Counted from the first letter of the stretch, positions 16,210-25,529 are shown. The stretch: 64,000 bases of DNA from Candidatus Dactylopiibacterium carminicum (GCF_014736495.1 NZ_MDUX01000008.1:23352-87351); one strand, 5' to 3'. Numbers and translations are program-made. Notes: generated by a model from the letters alone, not told the origin.

Positions 16210-19200
16210 ATGAACCCGCACGATACCGACCCCTCCCTGGCGCCAGCCGATGGCGATGCCGTGCAGCGCGTGGTCAAAGTGCGGCGCGACTACAACAGCT
16301 GGGTCGCCAGCGAGAGCATCGAGGATTACGCGCTGCGCTACACGCCGCAGCGTTTCCGCCAGCGCTCGCCCTGGCAGGTCGCCAATACCGCCTTCGGTGC
16401 GGCCGCCTTCCTCATCCTGGAGGCCGTGGGCGCCGCGTTGCTGGTGAGCCACGGTTTCACCAACGCCGCGCTGGCGATCCTCGCTACCGGCGTGATCATC
16501 TTCCTGTGCGGCACGCCGATCAGCCTGTATGCCGCCCGCCACGGGCTGGACATGGACCTGCTCACGCGCGGCGCCGGTTTCGGCTACATCGGCTCCACCA
16601 TCACCTCGCTGATCTACGCCTGCTTCACCTTCATCTTCTTCGCGCTCGAAGCGGCGGTGATGGCCTATGCGCTGGAGCTGGCCTTCGACATCCCGCCAGC
16701 CTGGGGCTATCTGCTCTGCGCGCTGGTGGTGATCCCGCTGGTGACGCACGGCATCACCACCATCAGCCGGCTGCAGGCGATCACCCAGCCGGTGTGGCTG
16801 ATCCTGCTGGCGCTGCCCTTCATCTTCGTGCTGTGGCAGAACCCCGGCGTGCTCGGCGATCTGGCCGCCTATGCCGGGGCCGACGGGCAGGCTGGCGGCT
16901 TCGACCTCAAGCGCTTCGGCGCCGCGCTCGCGGTGGGCATCGCGCTGATCACGCAGATGGGCGAACAGGCGGATTACCTGCGCTTCATGCCGGTGCGCAC
17001 CGAGGCCAACCGGCGCAGCTGGCTGCCGGCCGTGCTGTTGGGCGGGCCGGGATGGGTGGTGATGGGCGTGGCAAAGATGCTCGGCGGCTGCCTGCTGGCC
17101 TATCTGGCGATCAGCCACGCGGTGCCGGTGGATCGCGCGGTCGATCCGAACCAGATGTACCTGATCGGCTTCGAGGCGGTGTTCGCGCATCCGGGCGTGG
17201 CGGTGGCCGTGACGGCGCTGTTCGTCATCATTTCCCAGCTCAAGATCAACGTTACCAACGCCTATGCGGGCTCGCTGGCGTGGAGCAACTTCTTCGCCCG
17301 CCTCACCCACAGCCATCCCGGGCGTGTGGTGTGGATGCTGTTCAACATCGCCATCGCCCTGATGCTCATGGAGCTGAACGTGTTCCAGGCGCTGGAGGCC
17401 GTGCTGGGGCTGTATTCCAACATCGCCATCGCCTGGCTGGTGGCGGTGGTGGCGGATCTGGTGATCAACAAGCCGCTGGGCCTGTCGCCACCGGGCATCG
17501 AATTCCGCCGCGCCTATCTCTATGACGTGAATCCGGTGGGGGTTGGCGCCATGCTGATCGCCTCCACGCTTTCCGTGCTGGCCTATCTGGGCGTTTTCGG
17601 TGCGCTGGCTCAGGCCTGTACCACCTTCATCGCCATCGGCACGGCGCTGGTCGCCGCGCCGCTGATCGCCTGGGCCACGCGCGGGCGTTTCTATCTGGCA
17701 CGTCCGGCCGAGTCCTGCGGCAGCCGATGCGGCATCACCGCGGGCGCACCGCCCCGCGTGCAGCGCTGCGTGGTCTGCGAGCGAGAGTATGAAAGCGAGG
17801 ACATGGCGCATTGCCCGGCCTACCAGGGCACGATCTGCTCGCTGTGCTGCTCGCTGGATGCGCGCTGCCACGATCTGTGCAAGCCCGACGCACGCCTGGG
17901 CATGCAGTGGCAGGCACTGCTGCGCAAATGGCTGCCGCGCGCGGCATGGCCTTACATCGACAGCGGCCTGAGCCATTACCTGCTGCTGATGGGCGCCGTG
18001 ATCGCCGGGCTGACCACGCTGCTCGGCGTGATCTACGCGCAGCAGAGCCAGCATCTGCCGGATCCGGCCCTGCTGCCGGCGTTGCGCACCGGCTTTTTCC
18101 AGCTCTACTGCATGTTGCTGCTGGTGGCCGGCATCATGGCCTGGTGGCTGGTACTCACGCACAAGAGCCGGCAGGTGGCGCAGGAGGAATCCAACCGCCA
18201 GACGCATCTGCTGATGCGCGAGATCGCCTCCCACCAGCGCACCGACCAGGCGCTGCAGCAGGCCAAGCAGGCAGCCGATGCCGCCAATCAGGCGAAGAGC
18301 CGCTACATCACCACGGTGAGCCACGAACTGCGCACGCCGCTGAACTCCATCCTCGGCTACGCGCAGATCCTCGATGGCGACCCCACCATCCCGGCGCATC
18401 GCCAGCAGGCCGTCAGCGTGATCCGGCGCAGCGGCGACCACCTGCTGTCGCTGATCGAAGGCACGCTGGACATCGCCCGCATCGAAAGCGGCAAGCTCAC
18501 GCTGGACATCCGTGCCATCGACTTCGCCGGTCTGCTCGATCAGTTGGTGCACATGTTCGCGCTGCAGGCGCACAACAAGGGTATCGGTTTCGAATTCAGC
18601 TGCCAGGGTGAGCGGCCGCTGGCGGTGCGCGCCGACGAGAAGCGGCTGCGCCAGATCCTCATCAACCTGCTCGGCAACGCGGTGAAATTCACGCGGCGCG
18701 GCGGAGTGCAATTCCGCCTGCGCTACGCGCGCGACATGGCCACCTTCGAGATCGAGGACAGCGGCCCCGGCATCTCGGCCGCCGAGCTGGAGCGCGTCTT
18801 CGAACCCTTTTCGCGCGGCGAGGCTGCCAGTGCGGGCAGCAGTGGCGGCACCGGGCTGGGGCTGACCATCGCGCGCATGCTGGCCGACCTGATGGGCGGC
18901 GAGCTCACCGTGCGCAGCACACCGGGGCAGGGCAGCTGCTTCACGCTGCGTCTGTTCCTGCCCCAGGTGGCTGCCGCGCAGGCCAGCCAGGCGCTGCCAC
19001 AGCGCCGCTACAGCGGCTATCGCGGCGCGCGCCGGCGCATCCTGGTGGTCGACAACGAAGCCGTGGATCGCGAACTGCTGGTCAGCGCCCTGGCGCCGCT
19101 GGGCTTTGTGCTCGATCAGGCCGCCTCCGGGCTCGAATGTCTGGAAGTGCTGCCGCGCTTTGCGCCGGATCTGGTGTTCATGGATCTGGCCATGCCCGGC

Positions 19201-19650
19201 ATCGATGGCTGGGAGACCATCCGCCGTATCCGTGCCGGGGGTGCGAATGCCGGCCTGCCGATCGCCATCATCTCCGCCAATGCCTTCGACAAGGGGCTGG
19301 ATAACGATGTCGGCATTCCCTCGGAGGATTTCTTCCTCAAGCCCGTGCGCCTGCCCGAGCTGCTGGACTGGATCGGCCGCCGCCTGAAGCTCGAATGGCT
19401 GGAGGAAGCTCCGGCGATACATCTGGCGCCATCGTCCGTACCGGCGGGTCTGCCGCCACGCTCGCAGCTCGAAGCACTCGCGCGCCAGCTCGGTCTGGGG
19501 TACGTTCGCGGCGTGCAGGCGGCGCTGGATGCCATCGCCGCCGACGCCACCCATGCCGATTACGTCGCGCCGCTGCGCGAACAGCTCGCCCGCTTCGAAC
19601 TGGATGCGCTGCAGGAACGCGTGAAAAGGGATCTGGATGCAAGCGCTTGA
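16210..19650 (+). CDS. Hybrid sensor histidine kinase with an NCS1-permease sensor domain
   Basis: A 1146-residue fusion. Residues 45-495 are an NCS1 (nucleobase/allantoin-type) transporter with about 12 hydrophobic segments, including RHGLDMDLLTRGAGFGYIGS and LITQMGEQADYLRFMP. Next is a Cys-rich stretch at 503-557 (CVVCEREYESEDMAHC, then CSLCC, CHDLC), then two more membrane segments. The kinase core follows: the phosphorylated His in VSHELRTPLNSILGY near 703, the ATPase domain with NLLGNAVKF and GGTGLGLTIARM, and a receiver domain near 944-1054 with FMDLAMPGIDGWE. The permease probably senses a nitrogen compound during transport or binding. The next gene, overlapping by 14 nt, is its LuxR-type regulator. 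Confidence 0.93.
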   Translation: MNPHDTDPSLAPADGDAVQRVVKVRRDYNSWVASESIEDYALRYTPQRFRQRSPWQVANTAFGAAAFLILEAVGAALLVSHGFTNAALAILATGVIIFLCGTPISLYAARHGLDMDLLTRGAGFGYIGSTITSLIYACFTFIFFALEAAVMAYALELAFDIPPAWGYLLCALVVIPLVTHGITTISRLQAITQPVWLILLALPFIFVLWQNPGVLGDLAAYAGADGQAGGFDLKRFGAALAVGIALITQMGEQADYLRFMPVRTEANRRSWLPAVLLGGPGWVVMGVAKMLGGCLLAYLAISHAVPVDRAVDPNQMYLIGFEAVFAHPGVAVAVTALFVIISQLKINVTNAYAGSLAWSNFFARLTHSHPGRVVWMLFNIAIALMLMELNVFQALEAVLGLYSNIAIAWLVAVVADLVINKPLGLSPPGIEFRRAYLYDVNPVGVGAMLIASTLSVLAYLGVFGALAQACTTFIAIGTALVAAPLIAWATRGRFYLARPAESCGSRCGITAGAPPRVQRCVVCEREYESEDMAHCPAYQGTICSLCCSLDARCHDLCKPDARLGMQWQALLRKWLPRAAWPYIDSGLSHYLLLMGAVIAGLTTLLGVIYAQQSQHLPDPALLPALRTGFFQLYCMLLLVAGIMAWWLVLTHKSRQVAQEESNRQTHLLMREIASHQRTDQALQQAKQAADAANQAKSRYITTVSHELRTPLNSILGYAQILDGDPTIPAHRQQAVSVIRRSGDHLLSLIEGTLDIARIESGKLTLDIRAIDFAGLLDQLVHMFALQAHNKGIGFEFSCQGERPLAVRADEKRLRQILINLLGNAVKFTRRGGVQFRLRYARDMATFEIEDSGPGISAAELERVFEPFSRGEAASAGSSGGTGLGLTIARMLADLMGGELTVRSTPGQGSCFTLRLFLPQVAAAQASQALPQRRYSGYRGARRRILVVDNEAVDRELLVSALAPLGFVLDQAASGLECLEVLPRFAPDLVFMDLAMPGIDGWETIRRIRAGGANAGLPIAIISANAFDKGLDNDVGIPSEDFFLKPVRLPELLDWIGRRLKLEWLEEAPAIHLAPSSVPAGLPPRSQLEALARQLGLGYVRGVQAALDAIAADATHADYVAPLREQLARFELDALQERVKRDLDASA

Positions 19651-20578
19651 CCTCGACCGCAGCCGTACCGAGATCATCCTGATCGTCGACGATGTGCCCG
19701 AGAACCTCTCGGTGCTGCACGACGCACTGGATGAATCCGGCTTCACGGTGCTGGTTGCCATCAACGGCGAGTCGGCGCTCGCGCGTGCTCGCCAGAGCCT
19801 GCCGGACATCATCCTGCTCGACGCCATGATGCCCGGCATGGACGGCTTCGAGGTGGCACGCCGGCTCAAGGCCGATTTCTCCACGCGCCACATCCCCATC
19901 ATCTTCATGACCGGCCTCACCGAGACCGAGCACGTCGTCGCCGCCTTCGCCGCTGGCGGCACCGACTACGTGATCAAGCCGGTGCGTACCGGCGAGGTGA
20001 TCGCGCGCGTGCATACGCATCTGGCCAGTGCGCGTGAGATGAAACAGGCGCGCAGCGCCCTGGATGCCTTCGGCCAGGCCACGCTGGCGGTGCGCCCCGA
20101 GAGTGGCCGCATCACCTGGCAGACGCCGCTGGCGCGCCGCCTGATCGCCGATTATTTCTCCGGGGAATCCCGTGCAGAACATGCGCCGGCCACCGTGATG
20201 CACTGGCTGGACCAGGTGCTGACCACCACGCGCGGGCTGCCGCCGCAGGCTCCGATGTCGCTGAACATCGTCCATGACGCACGCCGCCTCAGCTTCACGC
20301 TGCACGAGCAGACCGCCGATGGCGAATGGCTGATCGTGCTGCGCGAGGAGAACGACGCCGCGCAGATCGAAGCCCTGCTGGCCGCCTTTCCGCTCACGCG
20401 CAAGGAAGCCGAGGTGCTCTACTGGGTCACGCGGGGCAAGACCAGCCCGGATATCGGCGAAATCCTCGGCTCCAGCCCGCGCACGGTGAACAAGCACCTG
20501 GAGCACGTCTACGAAAAGCTCGGCGTGGAAAACCGGACCGCCGCCGCCAAGCTGGCGCTGGAGCGGCTGCGCGGCTGA
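19637..20578 (+). CDS. LuxR-family response regulator
   Basis: A 313-residue response regulator. The N-terminal receiver has the acidic pair in ILIVDDVPENLSVL, the phosphorylated Asp near residue 60 in IILLDAMMPGMDGFE, and the switch lysine in TDYVIKPVRTGEV. A middle region of about 110 residues resembles no domain recognised here. The C-terminal LuxR helix-turn-helix reads FPLTRKEAEVLYWVTRGKTS and EILGSSPRTVNKHLEHVYEK. It overlaps the kinase gene by 14 nt and is very likely its cognate output. The shared motif upstream of the kinase gene and urtA makes urea uptake a probable target. Confidence 0.92.
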   Translation: MQALDLDRSRTEIILIVDDVPENLSVLHDALDESGFTVLVAINGESALARARQSLPDIILLDAMMPGMDGFEVARRLKADFSTRHIPIIFMTGLTETEHVVAAFAAGGTDYVIKPVRTGEVIARVHTHLASAREMKQARSALDAFGQATLAVRPESGRITWQTPLARRLIADYFSGESRAEHAPATVMHWLDQVLTTTRGLPPQAPMSLNIVHDARRLSFTLHEQTADGEWLIVLREENDAAQIEALLAAFPLTRKEAEVLYWVTRGKTSPDIGEILGSSPRTVNKHLEHVYEKLGVENRTAAAKLALERLRG

Positions 20579-20610
20579 GCCGCCTGCGGACGCTCGGAAT
20601 CCAGACCCAT

Positions 20611-20674
20611 GGTGCGCGTGGCGCACCCTACCGCCAAAATCCGTGCCGATCGCGTAGGGTGCGCACCGCGCACC
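20611..20674. repeat. TAGGGTGCGC-type inverted repeat
   Basis: GGTGCGCGTGGCGCACCCTA at 20611-20630 and its rough inverse GTAGGGTGCGCACCGCGCAC at 20654-20673 form a long stem with about 22 bp between them. The same family occurs at 34605-34670 and, as a half unit, at 52449-52470. It is the common proteobacterial intergenic repeat and could act as a terminator after the response regulator gene. Confidence 0.8.
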
Positions 20675-20721
20675 TCAACCGGACACGCCCTGTCCGCGCC
20701 CGGAAACTTTTGTTCCAGGGC

Positions 20722-21624
20722 ATGGGCAGCAAGGGCTGGCGCGCTATCCTCCTGCGCTTGCTGTCCATCGCCATCAATTCCGTGAACATCTTCTGGATGC
20801 TGCTTTCGTGCTTCATGTTCGCCACCATGGGGGCCTGCGTGAAGCTTGTCGCGCCGTTTTTCAATGCCGGGCAGACCGTGCTGACCCGGGGCCTCATCCC
20901 CGTGGTGCTGATCGGCGGCTGGATGCTGTGGCAGGGCGCCAGCCTGCGCACGCCGCACTGGCGCAGCCACCTTGCGCGCTCGGCGGCGGGGGCGACCTCC
21001 ATGATCATGTTCTTCGCTGCGATCTCGTTGCTGCCGCTGGCCGCCGCGGTCACGCTCAACAACACCTCGGCACTGATCATGGCGGGCCTGTTCGCCTTCC
21101 GCCAGCGTCCGCCGGCTTATCTCGTCTTTGGTCTGGTGCTGGGGCTGGTGGGCGTGGCGATGCTGCTGCAGCCTTCGTTCTCCTCCAGTCAATGGGTGGG
21201 CGTGCTGCTCGGGGTCTGCTCGGCCTTCCTTTCCAGCGTGGCCCTGCTCAACCTGCGCGATCTCGCACGGGCCGGCGAGCCGGAATGGCGCACGGTGCTG
21301 ATCCTTTCCATGATGATGAGCACGCTCTCCTTCCCCGTGTCTCTGAGCATGCCCTCGAACGCCGCGGCGGCCGGTCTGAATGAATGGAGCCTGTTGCTTG
21401 CCGTGGGGATTTGCGGCGGTGTGGGGCAGCTCTCGCTCACACGCGCCTACCGCTATGGCCGCACCCTGGTGACCGCCAGCCTTGGCTACGCCACGGTGGT
21501 GTTCTCCAGCCTCTACGGGGTGTTCGTCTGGGGCGAACACCTGTCGCCCGCCGCCTGGGCCGGCATTGTCGCCATCGTGATCGCAGGCCTGATCACGACC
21601 TGGCAGCCGCAGAGAAAGAAATAG
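20722..21624 (+). CDS. DMT/EamA-family permease
   Basis: A roughly 300-residue inner-membrane transporter of the drug/metabolite (EamA) superfamily. About ten hydrophobic segments are visible, including IFWMLLSCFMFATMGACVKL, then SMIMFFAAISLLPLAAAVTL and the C-terminal ATVVFSSLYGVFVWGE. The two halves repeat, as in the family. The substrate cannot be read from sequence. The exact start is unsure: ATG 20722, GTG 20782 and ATG 20797 are all in frame, and the first transmembrane segment begins around 20785. It converges with the GGDEF gene, 50 bp away. Confidence 0.82.
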   Translation: MGSKGWRAILLRLLSIAINSVNIFWMLLSCFMFATMGACVKLVAPFFNAGQTVLTRGLIPVVLIGGWMLWQGASLRTPHWRSHLARSAAGATSMIMFFAAISLLPLAAAVTLNNTSALIMAGLFAFRQRPPAYLVFGLVLGLVGVAMLLQPSFSSSQWVGVLLGVCSAFLSSVALLNLRDLARAGEPEWRTVLILSMMMSTLSFPVSLSMPSNAAAAGLNEWSLLLAVGICGGVGQLSLTRAYRYGRTLVTASLGYATVVFSSLYGVFVWGEHLSPAAWAGIVAIVIAGLITTWQPQRKK

Positions 21625-21674
21625 GGCGCAACCCGGCCTGGACCTCGGTGTGGGTCAGGCGGAGAGGCGTTGCC

Positions 21675-23018
21675 TCACCCCCGCTTCAGCCACGGGTAGA
21701 ACTGCCGGTCTTCACGCAGCATGTGATTGGCAATGACGTCGACGATCAGGAAACGCGCCAGTTGCGATACCTGCGGCCAGGCGGGCGTTTGCCGCAGGGC
21801 TTCGCGCAGGGCCTGGGCCTGGGCGATCAGGTAGTAGTGGGCTTCCTTGTGCCGCGGCAGCCCCGGCCAGGCCAGTGAGGCGAGCACCGTTTCCTCGCTA
21901 GCGAAATGTGCGCGGGTGTCGGCCATGAGCTGGTCTATGGCGGCGCAGGTTTCTTCGAATGAGAGGTTGCTCGTATCGGCCAGCAGGGTCTGAAGCCGGT
22001 CGATGCTTTCGAACAGGCGGCGGTGCTCCGCGTCGATCCGGCTGTGGCCGGATTCGAAATGGCGCCGCCACAGCAGGCGCACCACATGCAGTTCCGGTGC
22101 ATCGTCTTCCGGTGCGTCGCTCGGTGTATGGATGGCAACCCTGTTGCGGCCCTGAGCCTTGGCCCGGTAGAGCGCCTCATCTGCCTTGGTCAGCGCGAGT
22201 TCGATGTCCTCGACATCCAGATGCCATTCTGCGACGCCGATGCTGATGCTCGCTTTGAGCCCTTCATCGAAACCTTGTGCGGCTACGGCCCGGCAGAGTT
22301 TTTCCGCGGCTTCGGCGGCGTGGGTGAGATCGGCGTGTGGCATCAGCACGGTGAATTCGTCGCCGCCCCAGCGCGTGACCAGATCCGATTCGCGGGTGTT
22401 GTGCCGCACCACCTGGGCGACCTGCTGCAGCATGCGGTCGCCGGTTTCATGGCCGCAGCTGTCATTGATCGATTTGAAGTGGTCCACGTCGAAGATCAGC
22501 AGGGAGATCGGATGCCCGTAGCGCTGGGCGCGTTCGCGTTCGACCTCGGCCATGTGCTCGAAATGGTGTCGGTTGCAGACGCCGGTGAGTGCGTCGGTCT
22601 CGCCCTGATGGCGCAGTTGCAGTTCCAGTTCATGGCGTGCGGTGATGTTGCTGGCTACCCAGATGACGGCTTCCTCTCCCTTGATGCAGAAGGGAAGCGG
22701 CTGGATGCGCCCTTCGAACCAGATCGGCTGTGACGGCCCCGCGCTGGCCAGACCCCTTATATCGTTTGCCGCCAGTGCGTATTCCACGACCTGTAGCTGC
22801 CTGCTTTCCAGGGTTTTCGCGATTTCGCCGACGAACCAGTCGGCTTTCTCCCGTACCAGCACGTCATGTACGGTCTTGCCGATGAGAAAGCTGCCGTCGT
22901 GGTAATAGCGCGTATCCGTGCCTCCCAGTACCGCGATGTAACGGCCATCACGACTCAGGACGAAAACCGGGTCGGGCAGGGCGGCAAGAACCGCGTTGAG
23001 CTCGGCGAGTGAAAACAT
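21675..23018 (-). CDS. Diguanylate cyclase with PAS and hemerythrin domains
   Basis: A 447-residue protein with three parts. Residues 1-125 are PAS-like (AALPDPVFVLSRDGRYIAVL). Residues 150-300 are a GGDEF domain with the intact active site RWGGDEFTVL near 217 and LLIFDVDHFKSINDSCGHET. Residues 315-445 are a bacteriohemerythrin-like four-helix bundle with metal-ligand His and Glu residues in GHSRIDAEHRRLFESID, then HFASEETV and HKEAHYYL. It should make cyclic di-GMP in response to oxygen, or to the redox state of a di-iron site. No EAL domain and no membrane segment are seen. It is monocistronic and divergent from the next gene. Confidence 0.92.
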   Translation of the reverse strand: MFSLAELNAVLAALPDPVFVLSRDGRYIAVLGGTDTRYYHDGSFLIGKTVHDVLVREKADWFVGEIAKTLESRQLQVVEYALAANDIRGLASAGPSQPIWFEGRIQPLPFCIKGEEAVIWVASNITARHELELQLRHQGETDALTGVCNRHHFEHMAEVERERAQRYGHPISLLIFDVDHFKSINDSCGHETGDRMLQQVAQVVRHNTRESDLVTRWGGDEFTVLMPHADLTHAAEAAEKLCRAVAAQGFDEGLKASISIGVAEWHLDVEDIELALTKADEALYRAKAQGRNRVAIHTPSDAPEDDAPELHVVRLLWRRHFESGHSRIDAEHRRLFESIDRLQTLLADTSNLSFEETCAAIDQLMADTRAHFASEETVLASLAWPGLPRHKEAHYYLIAQAQALREALRQTPAWPQVSQLARFLIVDVIANHMLREDRQFYPWLKRG

Positions 23019-23306
23019 GCTGGGTGCAAGGGTGGCCGAAGGGTGCTTTCAGGCTGGAGCATCCGGGGATCAGCGTCAAGCCTTCGTCGCGGTCCGCCAG
23101 GGCGTGCGGCACGGTTCGTTCGATCGGCCAGAAGCGCGCTGGGGGAGACGGCCGGCGATGACCCTGTTGCGGGTGGCGTCTTATACTTCCGCGCCAGAGT
23201 GGCCAGAAAGGCCTTCAGCTTATAAAAAGGGTCGCCAGATCAGTGTCTTGGCGACACCAGAACGATACTTACGGGGTACTGTGTCTGCGAAGCTTCCGGA
23301 GGGAGG
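23019..23306. other. 288-bp divergent intergenic region with an inverted repeat
   Basis: No gene is supported here. It separates the GGDEF gene from the zinc-ribbon protein gene and must hold both promoters. An inverted repeat, GTCGCCA at 23231-23237 and TGGCGAC at 23249-23255, lies 52 bp before the rightward ATG and could be an operator. The ribosome-binding site of the rightward gene, GGAGGGAGG, ends the region. Confidence 0.5.
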
Positions 23307-24338
23307 ATGTACGACATCGTATTCCATGGGCTTTTGCTCGATGGGTTTGAAGCACGGGCGGTGAGGGTTGCCGTGGCGGCACGCCTGGGGCTGGGGGCCG
23401 CGCAGCTGGAGCGCCTGTTCTGCGGCCAGCGGGTGACGCTCAAGCGTGGTCTGGGGGAGGAGTCCGCCAGACGCTATCTTGCCGTGCTGCGCGGGCTGGG
23501 CTTGCAGGCCGAGGTGCAGCCCAGTGGCGGCCGCGAGATCATGGCGCGTTTCAAGCTGGTGTATTGGGGAGGCGTCGTCCAGGGCTTCACCCGTCCTGCC
23601 GTCATGGCCGCCGCCGTCAAGACGTTCCGTCTGCCGCCGTCTGAGCTGCTGGCCCTGTTCAGCGGGAACAAGGCGGTACTCAAACGGGGGCTGAGTGCCC
23701 GCGACGGGGCGGGGTACATCGTCCGGCTGGCGCATATGGGCATGTTGGCGGAGTTGGAGGTCGAGCGTGCGGGCGGCGAAAACCCGGCGCCCGCGACGGC
23801 CCGTGCCGGCAAACGGCCCGGGCATCGTCAGCTTCCGAAAAGGGATGCCGAACTGGCGTTGCTACGGACCGAATACGAGTTGCCGAGGGTTTCCGCCAGC
23901 GTGGAAGAGTTCGACCGGCCAGCTCCCGTCGTTGCCCCGCGGCCGCCGTCAACGCGTGCCCAGGCCACGGTGGCGGGGCGCCCGGCACTGTCGCCCGCGG
24001 TGGCGAGGCCTGTGCCGGATGCCTATACGCGCTGCGCGCAGTGCGGGCACCGCCAACCACTCGCTGCGCGGTGCAAGGTCTGCGGCAGCGAGCTGGTACG
24101 CCGCAAGGTGCGAGGCGCGGCAGGGCATCGTCCGCTGCCAATGGATGCTTCCGCCCATGGCGCGCCTACCACGGTGCTGGGCGGGCAGGGAGCGCCTGCC
24201 GTGCAGATCGGTCGTGGACGGAGAGCGGCGGGCCCGGAGCCGGCCATCGTGCGCTTCCAGATATCCCTGAGCCGGGAGCAGGTGTTCTATGCATTGGCCG
24301 TAGGCGCCTTCCTGGCGGTGTGGTTCTGGTTCTGGTGA
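23307..24338 (+). CDS. Unknown tail-anchored protein with a duplicated domain and a zinc ribbon
   Basis: A 343-residue protein of unknown function. Two copies of a domain of about 70 residues open it: DIVFHGLLLDGFEARAV with LERLFCGQRVTLKRGL, then FKLVYWGGVVQGFTRPAV with LLALFSGNKAVLKRGL. Each pattern is F-x-V/Y-x-G, a helix, LFxGxxxxLKRGL, and another helix. A Pro/Arg-rich linker follows, then a CxxC...CxxC zinc ribbon near residues 245-263 (CAQCGHRQPLAARCKVCGSE). The C-terminus is a single transmembrane segment, VFYALAVGAFLAVWFWFW, so most of the protein is probably cytosolic. Similar FxxVxxG...LFSG domains occur in many proteobacterial membrane proteins. No function is assigned. Confidence 0.8.
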   Translation: MYDIVFHGLLLDGFEARAVRVAVAARLGLGAAQLERLFCGQRVTLKRGLGEESARRYLAVLRGLGLQAEVQPSGGREIMARFKLVYWGGVVQGFTRPAVMAAAVKTFRLPPSELLALFSGNKAVLKRGLSARDGAGYIVRLAHMGMLAELEVERAGGENPAPATARAGKRPGHRQLPKRDAELALLRTEYELPRVSASVEEFDRPAPVVAPRPPSTRAQATVAGRPALSPAVARPVPDAYTRCAQCGHRQPLAARCKVCGSELVRRKVRGAAGHRPLPMDASAHGAPTTVLGGQGAPAVQIGRGRRAAGPEPAIVRFQISLSREQVFYALAVGAFLAVWFWFW

Positions 24339-24442
24339 CGCCGGAGTGGCTATTTCGCGACATCTTCTGTCGTCATGGCGATAGCCGGCAGCGCTGACCT
24401 GGCCTAGCATGCAGGACTGTTTCTGCGTACTTCCCCTTTCCC

Positions 24443-25429
24443 ATGCTAGACATTCTCAAGAAACTCGCGCGTGACTGGTTCCTCGCCGGCATGCTGCTGT
24501 CGGTGATCGTTGCCTCTTTTGTCCCCGATATCGGCCGCAGCGGCGGCTGGATACATGCCGACACGTTGTCCGATTACGGCATCTTCCTCATTTTTTTCCT
24601 GCACGGCATCGGGCTTTCCACCGAGAATCTGCGCCGCGGTATCTCGCGCTGGAAGCTGCATGTGCTGGTGCAGGTATTCACCTTCGGGGTGTTTCCCTTG
24701 CTGTGGTGGGTGCTGAATCTGGGCGTGGGGCGCTGGCTGCCGCAGGATCTGATGTTCGGCTTCTTCTATCTATGCGCGTTGCCCTCCACGATCTCATCTT
24801 CCGTGGCGATGACCAGCCTCGCGCGCGGCAACGTGCCGGGCGCGATCTTCAACGCAACCTTGTCGACCCTGCTGGGCATTTTCCTCACGCCGCTGCTGGT
24901 GAGCCTGCTCATGGGGCAGAGCGGCCAGCTCGACCTGGGTGAGGCGATGTTCAACATCGCGCGCCTGCTGCTGCTGCCCTTCGTTGTCGGCCAGGTGCTG
25001 CGTCCGCTGTGGGGGGCGTGGTTCGCACGCTACAAGAAGTACACCAACGTCATCGATCGCGGCGTGATCCTGCTGCTGGTGTTCTCAGCGTTCAGCGATT
25101 CGGTGGCCGACGGGCTGTGGAGCAAGCATGGCGTCTGGCTGATCGTGCAGACGCTGATCGGTGCTGCCGTGATCCTTGCCATCGTGCTGTGGCTGTCGCG
25201 TTTCGCGGCGCGCCGCGCGGGCTTCGAGATCGAGGATGAGATCGCGGCGGTCTTCTGCGGCTCGAAGAAGACGCTGGCTTCCGGCGTGCCGATGGCCAAG
25301 CTGCTCTTCGGCAGCCAGCCTGCCATCGGCGTGATCGTGCTGCCGATCATGTTCTACCACCAGCTGCAGCTTTTCGTCTGCGCGCTGATGGCGCGGCGCT
25401 ATGCCGCCAGGGTGGATCCGGACGCCTGA
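24443..25429 (+). CDS. SBF-like (bile acid:sodium symporter family) transporter
   Basis: A 328-residue integral membrane protein of the SBF-like group (YfeH/PF13593 type). It has about ten hydrophobic segments, and the conserved signatures YLCALPSTISSSVAMTSLAR and VFCGSKKTLASGVPMAKLLF mark the two crossed helices of this fold. Family members carry organic anions with Na+; the substrate here is unknown. It is monocistronic, with about 100 bp free on each side. Confidence 0.88.
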   Translation: MLDILKKLARDWFLAGMLLSVIVASFVPDIGRSGGWIHADTLSDYGIFLIFFLHGIGLSTENLRRGISRWKLHVLVQVFTFGVFPLLWWVLNLGVGRWLPQDLMFGFFYLCALPSTISSSVAMTSLARGNVPGAIFNATLSTLLGIFLTPLLVSLLMGQSGQLDLGEAMFNIARLLLLPFVVGQVLRPLWGAWFARYKKYTNVIDRGVILLLVFSAFSDSVADGLWSKHGVWLIVQTLIGAAVILAIVLWLSRFAARRAGFEIEDEIAAVFCGSKKTLASGVPMAKLLFGSQPAIGVIVLPIMFYHQLQLFVCALMARRYAARVDPDA

Positions 25430-25529
25430 GCCGGCCGTCAGCGGGGATCAGCCCTGCTGGCGGAGGGGTTGTGCTCCGCGCCGGGCGCGCTAGGCTGAAG
25501 TTGTTGCCGGCTCCCGCGAGGATTGAAGC

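Noticed and set aside
15457..19962. A 1501-codon open frame on the minus strand.
   Set aside because: It lies antisense to the permease-kinase gene, and its translation has no family resemblance. Long antisense frames are expected in GC-rich DNA.
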